Shown one piece after another: positions 1 through 9,506 of a stretch of DNA of 35,627 bases. Within the stretch, counting starts at the first letter, position 1, and every line of letters begins with the position of its first letter. This stretch comes from Gammaproteobacteria bacterium (lineage in GTDB: Bacteria; Pseudomonadota; Gammaproteobacteria; Pseudomonadales; Pseudomonadaceae), in contig JAAZCO010000291.1 in assembly GCA_012513235.1 (NCBI GenBank), positions 1 to 35,627 on the forward strand, given 5' to 3'. A program made the translations under genes and the position numbers. The notes beneath the pieces were generated by a model. The model did no database searches, was not told the origin of the DNA, and saw nothing but the letters and a program-made list of their open reading frames with translations.

Positions 1-1
1 T

Positions 2-652
2 CGTTCGGTCTATCGTGGCAAGCTGCAATCTTTTATTAAAGCGGCGTTTGATGAAGGAGAGTTGATCTTGCCGCCAACGATGTCGGACTCTGAGTTTTGG
101 TTGATGTATCGGAGTTTGTACAAAAAGCATTGGTGTGTGCGTATTGAAGAACGTTATGCGCATGGTAAAGGTGTGGTGCTTTATCTGGCACGTTATTGTA
201 AAGGTGGGCCTGTTGATCCGCGACAATTAAAACAAATGACTGCCGACGTTGTAACAATGAGCTATCTGGATCATCGTGATAAACGCATTAAACAGCAACG
301 ACTCAAGCCGATGGATTTTATAGCTCGGTTACTCCGGCATGTACCGCCCAAAGGTTTGCATACCATTCGATATTACGGGCTGTATGCTTCGGCGAGTAGG
401 TTACGGTATGAGCGATGCAAGGAAGAGTGCGGTACGGTCGAGTCTATGCCGCATGCAAGTAGTGTTGATCGGCTATCGATGGTAGTTTATTGCAAAACCT
501 GTGGCGGGCCAGCGCAGTTAAGTCGTCGCTGGTGGTCACGACGCTCAAAAGGAATTTCCATTAATAAAGAAGCGCTGAACATTTGTGTCAGCGGCTCTGT
601 ACAACAAGTCGATGAACCGCTCCTTGCGGGTAGTTTTTACAATACGTCCTAA
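2..652 (+). mobile_element. IS91-family (Y2/HUH-type) transposase, C-terminal part; 5' end cut by window start
   Basis: Frame is open to the window edge (RSVYRGKLQSFIKAAFDEGELI...). IS91-like motifs: LARYCKGGPVDPRQL, FIARLLRHVPPKGLHTIRYYGLYA. Confidence 0.85.
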
Positions 653-691
653 GGCTCCGAGTGGGCTGTTTTTTTGGCGAGGCAAGGACGG

Positions 692-710
692 TTATCTAAG
701 CGTTAGATAA
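692..710. repeat. Perfect inverted repeat TTATCTAA-GCG-TTAGATAA downstream of the IS91 transposase
   Basis: Direct reading; 8-bp arms, 3-nt spacer. Confidence 0.8.
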
Positions 711-744
711 GCATTTAGACCAACCAATAACCCCGAGAAACATA

Positions 745-1131
745 ATGAATAGAAACATCCTCGCATCCATTATCTCATTCAGTATTCTGGGGATAAGCTC
801 AAGCACTCTGGCAGAGGAAACTCTAGAATGGTGCTACGAGCTATCCACTGTCACTGGAACTCTTAAACACTCAGTGATCATAAACCCACATAATGGAAGT
901 GAAAACCCTATCTACTGGGTTGAGCTTTCCGAGCCAAATATAATAAATGCTGGCTGTGACATGCCCAGTGTTAATGCAAAAAATATCCAGCTTGTAGTAG
1001 ATCAAAATGAGGTTTCAGGCCGAGAGGGCCAGAAACTAACTGCAACTGGGATGCTATTGCCCAGCAGCGCACCAATCGACGTAAAAGATGCCGTGATTAT
1101 TATCCGGGATACTCCGCTGAAATTCCACTAG
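745..1131 (+). CDS. Small secreted protein, possibly DUF4431-like
   Basis: N-terminal signal peptide-like MNRNILASIISFSILGISSSTLAEE; body YWVELSEPNIINAGCDM...NIQLVV...GQKLTATGMLLPSSAPI resembles the DUF4431 pattern; two Cys. Confidence 0.55.
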   Translation: MNRNILASIISFSILGISSSTLAEETLEWCYELSTVTGTLKHSVIINPHNGSENPIYWVELSEPNIINAGCDMPSVNAKNIQLVVDQNEVSGREGQKLTATGMLLPSSAPIDVKDAVIIIRDTPLKFH

Positions 1132-1222
1132 CTAGGGGGGGCAGTGTTTCTGCATAATCCGTTACAAGCAGAACAGCGTTGCACTGGAATTGTTGTACAC
1201 CCAAAAGTTTAATCGGGTAGCC

Positions 1223-1322
1223 GAGGGTTTCTAGCCCTCAGCTCCTGCTCTGGCTAAACGCCAGTCACCGCACAGCTCTTCGAACTGCGCGTCTCCTACT
1301 ATGACTGGTTCATCAGTTTAGC
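1223..1322. repeat. Structured intergenic region: hairpin GAGGG/CCCTC (1223-1239) and long stem GCTAAAC-n-CCAGTCA ... TGACTGG-n-GTTTAGC (1253-1322)
   Basis: Complementary arms read directly from the sequence. Confidence 0.6.
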
Positions 1323-1449
1323 TATTTAAGCCACGTAATTTTGCCGTTAGGCACATTACCTAAGCAGTCTTTACCAATGATCAATTTAAATCATAAAAGT
1401 AAGCGTCGAGTTGTCGTCATGACTTTGGGCAAGCAGAGTACTGTCCTAT

Positions 1450-1680
1450 CTAAGCTGGGGTAATTAAAAGCCCGTAAGTAGCGTGAGCGAGATGCCTACC
1501 AACAGTGCCGCGTGAAACGTCAGAAGCACCGCACTTCGGGCAAGGCTCTGGCGCTTTCGTGAAGCGACATTCTATGACGGCCTGCCTTGCAGAAATGTGC
1601 TGTCCAGTGGCAACAAGGCCGAACTCATTGAGTTGGCAAAAACTGGAAAGATCAGGGCTATAAAAGGTAAGATTGTGCAC
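1450..1680 (-). pseudogene. ISL3-family transposase N-terminal remnant
   Basis: 76 aa: MHNLTFYSPDLSSFCQL...CRFTKAPEPCPKCGASDVSRGTVGRHLAHATYG, resembling the N-terminal CxxC zinc-ribbon region of ISL3 transposases; ends abruptly. Confidence 0.6.
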
Positions 1681-1860
1681 GTCGGGGGCTTGGTTTTTGT
1701 TTGTGTGAGAACTTACATTCTCTAAGAACCCTGACTCTTTTTCCAGCTGCCCCAGTCTACCCTACACCCTTAAATGCGAAGAGCTAATAAACCACTGACC
1801 TTCCCATTTTGAATACTGCTTAAGTAGCTTGTCTTCTTAAGTTCCTTAGCGTAGTAGAGT

Positions 1861-2067
1861 ATGCTCAGTTCTCACCTGACCCGCTTAGTGGGCAAACATA
1901 AAATGCGCATTAGCGATATGAAGCGAGAAACTGGCCTTAGCCGTAAAACCTCCTTCACACTACTTTATAAAGAAACCGCGCAAAAGATTGGCTTAGATGC
2001 GCTGGATAAATTATGTGAGTTATTTAACTACCCGCAGAGCGATTTACTTGAGCGTATTACCAATTAA
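1861..2067 (+). CDS. Small XRE/Cro-like HTH regulator
   Basis: 68 aa with HTH pattern MRISDMKRETGLSRKTSFTLLYKETAQKIGLDALDKLCELFNYPQSDLLE; ends 20 bp before hsdR. Confidence 0.75.
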   Translation: MLSSHLTRLVGKHKMRISDMKRETGLSRKTSFTLLYKETAQKIGLDALDKLCELFNYPQSDLLERITN

Positions 2068-2087
2068 AATTATTACAAGGGACTGTT

Positions 2088-5000
2088 ATGAAGTTTAACG
2101 AAGACTCGCGCGTTAAAATACCCGCAATACTGCACCTAATGCGCTTAGGCTATCAGTATTTATCGCTGAAAGGACAAACCTGGGATATTGAAACAAATAT
2201 TTTTTCACAGTTATTCAAAGCAGCTATTAGTAAAATTAACCCAGGTATAGAAGACGCTGATGCTGGTCGCTTGCTGGAAGATGTAAAACTGTTGCTCGAC
2301 AATGAAGATCTTGGGCGCGCTTTTTTTGAAAGACTAGGCGAACGCTCCAATACTAAGCTGATTGATTTCGAGAACTTCAACAATAACAGCTTCCACGTAG
2401 TTACCGAGCTTACCTGCCAGAACGGCGATGAAGAGTTTCGTCCAGACATCACCTTATTGATTAACGGTATGCCTCTGGTTTTTATCGAAGTGAAAAAGCC
2501 AAATAATCGTGAAGGTATATTGGCCGAGCGTGACCGCATCAATAAACGATTTCAGAATACAAAATTCAAGCGCTTTGCCAACATCACCCAGTTTATGATT
2601 TTCTCCAACAATATGGAGTACGACGACGGCGATCCTGAGCCTGTGCAAGGTGCTTTTTACGCCAGCAGCTCTTATCACAAGCCAGTATTTAATTATTTCC
2701 GTGAGGAAGAAGTATTCAACCTCACTGCGCTGTTAAAGCCAGTGTCTGATGAAGATGAACTCAGGGTTCTAAAAGACAATAATTTAGAAGTGATCAGAAG
2801 CAACCCAGAGTTCCAAACGAATAAACAGCCCGAGCGCCCAACTAACCGCATCTGCACTTCGTTGGTCAGTAGAGAGCGGCTCGCTTTTGTTCTACGCTAC
2901 GCACTGACTTATGTGTCAGAGTCTGATGGCCTACAAAAGCACATCATGCGTTACCCGCAGTTATTTGCCACCAAAGCCATTGCACAAAAACTAGATGAAG
3001 GCGTGAAAAAAGGCATTATCTGGCATACCCAAGGCAGTGGTAAAACCGCGCTTGCCTTTTATAACGTCCGATTTCTGACCGACTATTTCCAAAAGCAACA
3101 AATCATTCCTAAATTCTACTTTATAGTCGACCGACTCGACCTGCTGCAACAGGCTCAGCGTGAGTTCATTGCTCGCGGTTTGATCGTACACACGGTTGAT
3201 TCCCGTGAAGCCTTTACGCGTGATATTAAAGCCACGCAGGTTATTCATAATCATTCTGGTAAACCAGAAATTACCGTTGTGAACATTCAGAAGTTTCAGG
3301 ATGATCCTGATATCGTCTCGACTAGGGATTACGACGTTAGTATCCAGCGCGTGTACTTTCTCGATGAAGTGCACCGCAGCTACAACCCTAAGGGCAGCTT
3401 CTTAGCTAACTTAAGCCAGTCAGACACCAATGCCATTAAAATTGGCCTTACTGGTACGCCGCTTTTAGGTGATGATTACAACTCACGGGTTTTGTTTGGT
3501 GATTACATTCACAAGTACTACTACAACGCCTCTATTGCCGATGGTTATACCTTACGCTTGATCCGCGAAGAGATTTCTACCCAATACAAAATCGAATTAC
3601 AAAAAGCCTTGGAAGAAGCAGAAGTAAAGATGGGTGATGTCGATCGCAAGCTCATCTATGCACATCCTAGTTTTGTCGAACCCATGCTTGATTATATCGT
3701 TACCGATTTTGAGAAAAGTCGTGGAGCTATCAACGACGCAACTATTGGCGGTATGGTGATTTGTGATAGCTCAAATCAAGCTAAGCAAATGTTCGATGTT
3801 TTCAATGCAATTTACGCTGGTAAACCCGTATTAGCTACAAAAGTGAACACAGTGTTAGAGGCTGCTGAAGCTCCAGCGGTCACCTATGCAGAATCGGTGA
3901 AGCAAGCGCAAAAGGTAAAAAATGCGGCGTTAATCCTGCATGACATAGGCACCAAAGAAGAGCGTAAGGACTGGGTAGAAGATTTCAAAGCAGGCAAAAT
4001 CGACTTTCTGTTTGTTTACAATATGCTGCTCACTGGGTTTGATGCGCCAAGGCTAAAGAAAATTTATCTAGGGCGCGTCATTCGCAAGCACAATCTACTG
4101 CAAGCCTTAACGCGAGTGAACCGTACCTATAAAGATTTCCGTTACGGCTATGTAGTGGACTTTGCTGATATCCGTAAAGAGTTTGACGCAACCAACAAAG
4201 CCTATTTTGAAGAGCTTCAAGCAGAGCTCGGCGATGAAATGGAGCACTACTCGGACCTGTTTAAATCTACAGATGAGATAAAACAGGAAATCGAGCATAT
4301 CAAAGACGTGCTGTTCCGCTTTAACACCAACAATATGGAAGAGTTCTGCAACCAAATCAGCCAAATACAAGATCGCGATACCGTGCTGGCACTGAAAAAA
4401 GCCTTGGCGGATGCGCGTAGCCTGTATAATCTCATTCGTTTGCAAGGTGATTATGAGAGTTTGGCTGAGTTGGATTTTGCCAAGCTCAACGTACTCTATC
4501 GTGAAACTAGCAATCATCTGGATTTACTCAATCTCAAGCAAGATTTAGAAAGCGGCCAAGACACAAGCAACTTGCTGAATCGTGCATTAGAAGACGTAAT
4601 TTTCAAGTTTGTTAAAATTGGCGAAGAAGAGCTCGTGCTTGCCGACAAACTGAAAAACACTCTACGCCAAACTCGTGAGGCCTTAGCCAGCAATTTCGAT
4701 CAGCAAGACCCCAAGTTCATTAGCCTGAAAGAAGAGCTGGAAAGGCTGTTTAAGAAAAAGAACCTCAGTGAGGTGACCCAAGAAGACATGGTGGCCAATA
4801 TTGGTGCGCTGAATAAAATTCACGACCGTGTTAAAGAGCTTAACCGGCAAAACAACCAGCTACGGCAAAAGTATCTAGGCGATCCTAAGTACACTCGTAT
4901 TCATAAGCGCCTAGAAGAGCGCCAAATCAGTAACAAGGATATCAGCGAGTCAGAGCGTAAAATTTTTGAAGCCCTTACGGGGGTAAAGCAAGATGCCGAT

Positions 5001-5192
5001 GAGCAAGTACTTAATAACAGCCAGATACTCGATAACGAAGGCTATTTTGAACGTCAAATGATGCCTCTCGTTATCAAACGCTTCAAAGGTGAGCAAGATA
5101 TACAACTTAACGCCGACGCCTCCCGTTACATCAACCATTTGGTCGTCGCCGAATACCTGAAAGAATTTAATACTGGTAGTCAAACTTGGTGA
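2088..5192 (+). CDS. hsdR: Type I restriction enzyme R subunit
   Basis: Nuclease motif DITLLINGMPLVFIEVKKPN, Walker A HTQGSGKT, DEVH box YFLDEVHRSY, SF2 motif GLTGTPLLG, 1034 aa; RBS-like AAGGGA upstream. Confidence 0.95.
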   Translation: MKFNEDSRVKIPAILHLMRLGYQYLSLKGQTWDIETNIFSQLFKAAISKINPGIEDADAGRLLEDVKLLLDNEDLGRAFFERLGERSNTKLIDFENFNNNSFHVVTELTCQNGDEEFRPDITLLINGMPLVFIEVKKPNNREGILAERDRINKRFQNTKFKRFANITQFMIFSNNMEYDDGDPEPVQGAFYASSSYHKPVFNYFREEEVFNLTALLKPVSDEDELRVLKDNNLEVIRSNPEFQTNKQPERPTNRICTSLVSRERLAFVLRYALTYVSESDGLQKHIMRYPQLFATKAIAQKLDEGVKKGIIWHTQGSGKTALAFYNVRFLTDYFQKQQIIPKFYFIVDRLDLLQQAQREFIARGLIVHTVDSREAFTRDIKATQVIHNHSGKPEITVVNIQKFQDDPDIVSTRDYDVSIQRVYFLDEVHRSYNPKGSFLANLSQSDTNAIKIGLTGTPLLGDDYNSRVLFGDYIHKYYYNASIADGYTLRLIREEISTQYKIELQKALEEAEVKMGDVDRKLIYAHPSFVEPMLDYIVTDFEKSRGAINDATIGGMVICDSSNQAKQMFDVFNAIYAGKPVLATKVNTVLEAAEAPAVTYAESVKQAQKVKNAALILHDIGTKEERKDWVEDFKAGKIDFLFVYNMLLTGFDAPRLKKIYLGRVIRKHNLLQALTRVNRTYKDFRYGYVVDFADIRKEFDATNKAYFEELQAELGDEMEHYSDLFKSTDEIKQEIEHIKDVLFRFNTNNMEEFCNQISQIQDRDTVLALKKALADARSLYNLIRLQGDYESLAELDFAKLNVLYRETSNHLDLLNLKQDLESGQDTSNLLNRALEDVIFKFVKIGEEELVLADKLKNTLRQTREALASNFDQQDPKFISLKEELERLFKKKNLSEVTQEDMVANIGALNKIHDRVKELNRQNNQLRQKYLGDPKYTRIHKRLEERQISNKDISESERKIFEALTGVKQDADEQVLNNSQILDNEGYFERQMMPLVIKRFKGEQDIQLNADASRYINHLVVAEYLKEFNTGSQTW

Positions 5193-5226
5193 TGCCAGCA
5201 CCACTTATTAGGAAGTAATAACGAAA

Positions 5227-6861
5227 ATGGTAGAGCAAGAGTTTCAGCAAAAAACTAAAGAGCTGATTGATAGCTTAAAAAGCATCTGTGCCAACTATGG
5301 CCTAGGTAATGACGGCAACGAATTTAAAATTATTACCCAAACCTTTTTGTACAAATTCCTGAATGACAAGTTCGCGTTTGAAGCAAAGAAAATCGACCAA
5401 AATATCGCCAAGGCCGAAAAGTGGGAAGAAGCACTCGCCAGCATGAGCGAAGACGATCTTGATATGCTTCAACTGCAAATGGGCGGCGACACCGCACGTC
5501 TAAAGCCACAGCACTTTATCAGCTACTTATTCAGCCAGCAGAACGCTGCAGATTTTGCCAAGTTGTTCGATGATACCTTGCGTGATATTGCCCTGACTAA
5601 TAATGACGTATTCGCGGTAAAAACTGACGGCGGCGCTAAGGTGGTGCTGTTTGATCGTTTGAGTGAATACATCGCCGATGAATCCAAACGCGACGACTTC
5701 TGCCGCGCTATTATCAACAAACTGGTGGAGTTCAGCTTCGAGCGCATCTTTACTCAAAAATTCGACTTCTACGCTACTATCTTTGAGTATCTGATTAAAG
5801 ACTACAACAGTAACTCAGGCGGCAAATACGCCGAGTATTTTACCCCTCATGCCGTGGCACGCATTATGGCGGAAATTCTGGTTCCGCAAGCCCAGCGTGG
5901 CAAGATAAAAAACGTAAGCTGCTACGATCCATCAGCGGGATCTGGCACGCTGTTAATGAACGTGGCCCACGCCATTGGTGAAAACCGTTGCAGTATTTAT
6001 GCTCAGGATATTTCGCAAAAATCCTCAAATCTGCTGCGCCTTAACCTGATTTTGAACAACTTAGTGCATTCTATTCCGAACGTAATTCAGGGTAATACGA
6101 TTCAGTACCCCTACCACAAGGAAGGCAAAGAGCTAAAACGTTTTGACTATATCGTCTCCAATCCGCCCTTTAAGCTCGACTTTAGCGATTTTAGGGATGA
6201 TCTGGACAGCAAAGAAAACAAAGAACGCTTCTTTGCAGGTTTACCTAACGTGCCTAAAAAGAACAAAGCTGGTATGGCTATTTACCAGCTTTTTTTGCAG
6301 CACATCATTGCCTCACTTAAACCTAATGGTAAAGCAGCGGTGGTAGTGCCTACCGGTTTTATTACCGCGCAATCTGGCATTGATAAAAGAATCCGTGAGC
6401 ATTTGGTGAAAAACAAGATGCTGGCCGGAGTGGTTTCCATGCCGTCCAATATCTTTGCCACTACTGGTACTAACGTCTCCATTTTGTTTATTGATGATAG
6501 CAACGATGGCGATGTCGTACTGGTCGACGCTTCTAATCTAGGCGAAAAAGTTAAAGACGGTAAAAACCAAAAAACCGTGCTTACGCCAGCAGAAGAACAA
6601 CAAATTATTGATATCTTTAATGCTAAAGAAGCCGTAGAGAATTTATCGGTAGCCGTAAGCTATGACGAGATTGAAGCCAAGAACTACAGCCTGAGTGCTG
6701 GCCAGTATTTTGATGTAAAAATAGAATATGTGGACATAACACCTGAGCAGTTTGTAGAAAAAATGCAGGGCTTTACCAGCAACCTGGATAGCCTATTCAG
6801 CCAGTCTCGTGAGTTAGAGACTGAGATTAAAAAACAGCTGTCGGGGTTGAAATATGAGTAG
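5227..6861 (+). CDS. hsdM: Type I restriction-modification methyltransferase (M) subunit
   Basis: SAM motif DPSAGSGTLL, catalytic NPPF motif (FDYIVSNPPF), 544 aa, directly follows hsdR. Confidence 0.95.
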   Translation: MVEQEFQQKTKELIDSLKSICANYGLGNDGNEFKIITQTFLYKFLNDKFAFEAKKIDQNIAKAEKWEEALASMSEDDLDMLQLQMGGDTARLKPQHFISYLFSQQNAADFAKLFDDTLRDIALTNNDVFAVKTDGGAKVVLFDRLSEYIADESKRDDFCRAIINKLVEFSFERIFTQKFDFYATIFEYLIKDYNSNSGGKYAEYFTPHAVARIMAEILVPQAQRGKIKNVSCYDPSAGSGTLLMNVAHAIGENRCSIYAQDISQKSSNLLRLNLILNNLVHSIPNVIQGNTIQYPYHKEGKELKRFDYIVSNPPFKLDFSDFRDDLDSKENKERFFAGLPNVPKKNKAGMAIYQLFLQHIIASLKPNGKAAVVVPTGFITAQSGIDKRIREHLVKNKMLAGVVSMPSNIFATTGTNVSILFIDDSNDGDVVLVDASNLGEKVKDGKNQKTVLTPAEEQQIIDIFNAKEAVENLSVAVSYDEIEAKNYSLSAGQYFDVKIEYVDITPEQFVEKMQGFTSNLDSLFSQSRELETEIKKQLSGLKYE

Positions 6862-8101
6862 TTTCAAGCCCACGGAGCTTAATGATATTGCGTATTTTAA
6901 TCCATCTGAAAAGCTGCCTTCTGGAACTATTGCAAAAAAAATTCCTATGGCTCAACTAAAAGAATTTACGCGAAAAATTACCGGTTATGAGCTGGCTGAG
7001 TACAAGTCAGGGCCCAAATTTAGAAATCACGATACTTTGGTGGCCAAAATTACTCCCTGTTTAGAAAATGGCAAGACGACCTATGTTGATATATTAGACG
7101 AAAACGAAGTTGCATTTGGATCATCTGAATTTATTGTGCTTCGCGCTAAAAATAATACTTGTCCAGAATTTTTATATTACTTATCTATTAGCCCTGCATT
7201 TAGAGAGCGTGCAATCAGTTGTATGGAGGGAACGTCTGGAAGAAAAAGAGTCAACGAAGGCGTATTGAAACTATATAAGCTACCAATCCCTATAAAGAGT
7301 GAGCAACAAAAAATTGCGGCTGTGTTAACTGCACTTGATAAAAAAATCGAACTCAACAACCGTATCAACGCCGAACTCGAAGCCATGGCTAAAACCCTGT
7401 ACGACTACTGGTTTGTGCAGTTCGACTTTCCCGATGCCAGCGGCAAACCCTATAAAGCCTCTGGCGGGAAAATGGTCTATAGCCCAATTCTTAAGCGAAA
7501 AATACCTGAGGGGTGGCAAGTAAAAAAACTTGCAAAGATAACTTCTTTAATTCGTCGAGGCATCTCACCTAAATATACGGAGACCGGTGGGTTTTCTGTT
7601 TTAAATCAAAAATGTATACGCGATCAGAAGATATCTTTTGAAGACTCAAGAAGACATCAATTAGAGCTTAGTGATGAAGATGAACGATTATTAAGGCTAT
7701 TTGATGTTGTAATTAATTCAACCGGTGTTGGTACTCTTGGAAGGGTTGCGTACGTAAAAAGGTTACTTGAAACAAAGACTACTGTTGATTCGCATGTGAC
7801 TATCGTGCGAGCAAACGATGCGCTGGTATCACCGCAATATCTCGCTTGGGAAATGATGAGATATCAACCTTTAATTGAGGCCGCAGCAAATGGTTCTACA
7901 GGGCAGGTAGAGCTTAATAAAAGCTTCTTAGAAGACATAGATATAATAGTGCCAGAAGATCTTATTACTCAAAAGTTTATTGAATTTATTGAGCCGATTG
8001 TACCTGTTTTAGCTAAAAGAGAATCAGAAAACGAATATTTGGTTTCCTTGAGAAACTGGCTTCTCCCAATGCTAATGAATGGCCAGGTCACAGTGAAATG
8101 A
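6854..8101 (+). CDS. hsdS: Type I restriction-modification specificity (S) subunit
   Basis: Two TRD-like halves with conserved regions (LPIPIKSEQQKIAAVLTALDKKIELNNRINAELEAMAKTLYDYWFVQFDFP); 8-nt overlap with hsdM. Confidence 0.93.
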   Translation: MSSFKPTELNDIAYFNPSEKLPSGTIAKKIPMAQLKEFTRKITGYELAEYKSGPKFRNHDTLVAKITPCLENGKTTYVDILDENEVAFGSSEFIVLRAKNNTCPEFLYYLSISPAFRERAISCMEGTSGRKRVNEGVLKLYKLPIPIKSEQQKIAAVLTALDKKIELNNRINAELEAMAKTLYDYWFVQFDFPDASGKPYKASGGKMVYSPILKRKIPEGWQVKKLAKITSLIRRGISPKYTETGGFSVLNQKCIRDQKISFEDSRRHQLELSDEDERLLRLFDVVINSTGVGTLGRVAYVKRLLETKTTVDSHVTIVRANDALVSPQYLAWEMMRYQPLIEAAANGSTGQVELNKSFLEDIDIIVPEDLITQKFIEFIEPIVPVLAKRESENEYLVSLRNWLLPMLMNGQVTVK

Positions 8102-8655
8102 TCAACATTGCGTTCCGGCTGTTGCTGACCTTTAATGCCACATCGCTGTTGGTCATTATTTTTCTGGTGCAGAAAAGTTATACGCTTAGCTATTTTTTGG
8201 CAGATGTGGCCAACTTAGACTGGCTTAATACCTTACCGAACGCGGTATCTTATGTGCTGTATATTTTGGTGCCATTACTCTCCACAGGGTTAAGTATTTT
8301 ATTAAGCTCAAAGCTTGGAAAGGATGATTTCAAACAGAGCGAAGTCGCTAGCATAGAACATGCAAATAATAGCTTCTTGCCCAGCTATTTAGGTTACTTC
8401 TTCGTTGCGCTCAGTATCGACAACTCGGAAACCTTGGCGTTTGTCTATGCCATACTCTTTGCGTTTACGTTTCTGTCACAAGCGCTGTACTTCAATCCAT
8501 TATTTCTAATCTTTGGCTATGAGTTCTACAACATTACAACTAAAAATGGCACAGCCATATTTTTGATCAGTCGCCACAAATATAAAAAGCCAGACGAAAT
8601 AGTTATTTCTACAGCTTTTCGCATTAACAACTACACATTTATTGAGCGAGGGTAA
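8098..8655 (+). CDS. Four-helix membrane protein, possible KwaA-like (Kiwa) or DRT1-associated TM protein
   Basis: 185 aa with about 4 hydrophobic segments (LLLTFNATSLLVIIFLV; AVSYVLYILVPLLSTGLSILL; YLGYFFVALS; TLAFVYAILFAFTFLSQAL) and a short polar C-tail; ATGA overlap with hsdS. Confidence 0.6.
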   Translation: MINIAFRLLLTFNATSLLVIIFLVQKSYTLSYFLADVANLDWLNTLPNAVSYVLYILVPLLSTGLSILLSSKLGKDDFKQSEVASIEHANNSFLPSYLGYFFVALSIDNSETLAFVYAILFAFTFLSQALYFNPLFLIFGYEFYNITTKNGTAIFLISRHKYKKPDEIVISTAFRINNYTFIERG

Positions 8656-8660
8656 TAGAT

Positions 8661-9494
8661 TTGGATCATGTTCTTGCTAGGGTAAAGCGACTCATCAAGA
8701 AGCCTTTCTTCAAATTAGTTTCTGATCACACCCTGTATGAGAACACAAACGTCACGTTGGCAGCCTGTGTTCCTTACTCCCCCGATCACAATCTGGATGA
8801 GGACTCATGGTTCAAGATAGAGCAGTTTAGCCAACAACCATTTTGTATTGATTTACTAAAAAGCAACTTTGATTCAAAAGACTATGATGACCTGAAAAAA
8901 GAGCAATTCATTAATATTGCCTATATTTTCGCTGTACAAGGCGACAATTTTTACTTCCAAAAAGTCACTCCATCCCTTTTTATCAAGAAGAAGATTATTG
9001 ACTTCGGAGAGGCGGCAGCAATTGAGGAAGGAAGTAATCGTCTCGTGATTAATGATCAGCCCGACGCTATTTATTTTAAGCTATCAGATACGCTGGCTTT
9101 TCGTAATCTGGCAACTATTTCTGGGATTTTTAAGGGTATTGATGCTCTTTACCGAGAAGCCACCGAACAAGAAACAGAAGCCTTCTTGCAGTCAGAATTT
9201 ATTGAACTGAAAGGCAACTATGATGCAAGCAAAGTCTCAAAGCCAAATCGAAAGCGGATTGCTTTGGCTCTGGACTCTCTAGCTAAAATGTCGGCGCAGG
9301 ATAAGGTAGGTGTTCTTGCTTATATCTGCGATTACTGCAACCAGAAACTCAAGTTTGATCAGACAAGCAAAAAAATTGAAATATCAACAGATGATGAGTT
9401 GAAACTCCTGCTTTATGGAATTGAGCAGCGTTTCTATACCACGCTATTCGGGCAGGAGAGAAGGCTTGCAAACTCTATTCAGGCTTTGAGTTAG
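8661..9494 (+). CDS. Hypothetical defence-associated protein, possible DUF4868/KwaB-like
   Basis: 277 aa, TTG start, 5 bp after the TM gene. NDQPDAIYFKLSDTLAFRNLATISGIFKGIDALYREATEQETEAFL resembles the DUF4868 pattern; not proven without a profile search. Confidence 0.5.
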   Translation: MDHVLARVKRLIKKPFFKLVSDHTLYENTNVTLAACVPYSPDHNLDEDSWFKIEQFSQQPFCIDLLKSNFDSKDYDDLKKEQFINIAYIFAVQGDNFYFQKVTPSLFIKKKIIDFGEAAAIEEGSNRLVINDQPDAIYFKLSDTLAFRNLATISGIFKGIDALYREATEQETEAFLQSEFIELKGNYDASKVSKPNRKRIALALDSLAKMSAQDKVGVLAYICDYCNQKLKFDQTSKKIEISTDDELKLLLYGIEQRFYTTLFGQERRLANSIQALS

Positions 9495-9506
9495 AAGGGA
9501 ACAGAT

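Noticed and set aside
1338-1352. TTGCCGTTAGGCAC as an integron attC end for a cassette with the 745-1131 gene
   Set aside because: GTTRRRY core present, but no matching RYYYAAC partner or attC-like fold at the right distance and no integrase in the window.
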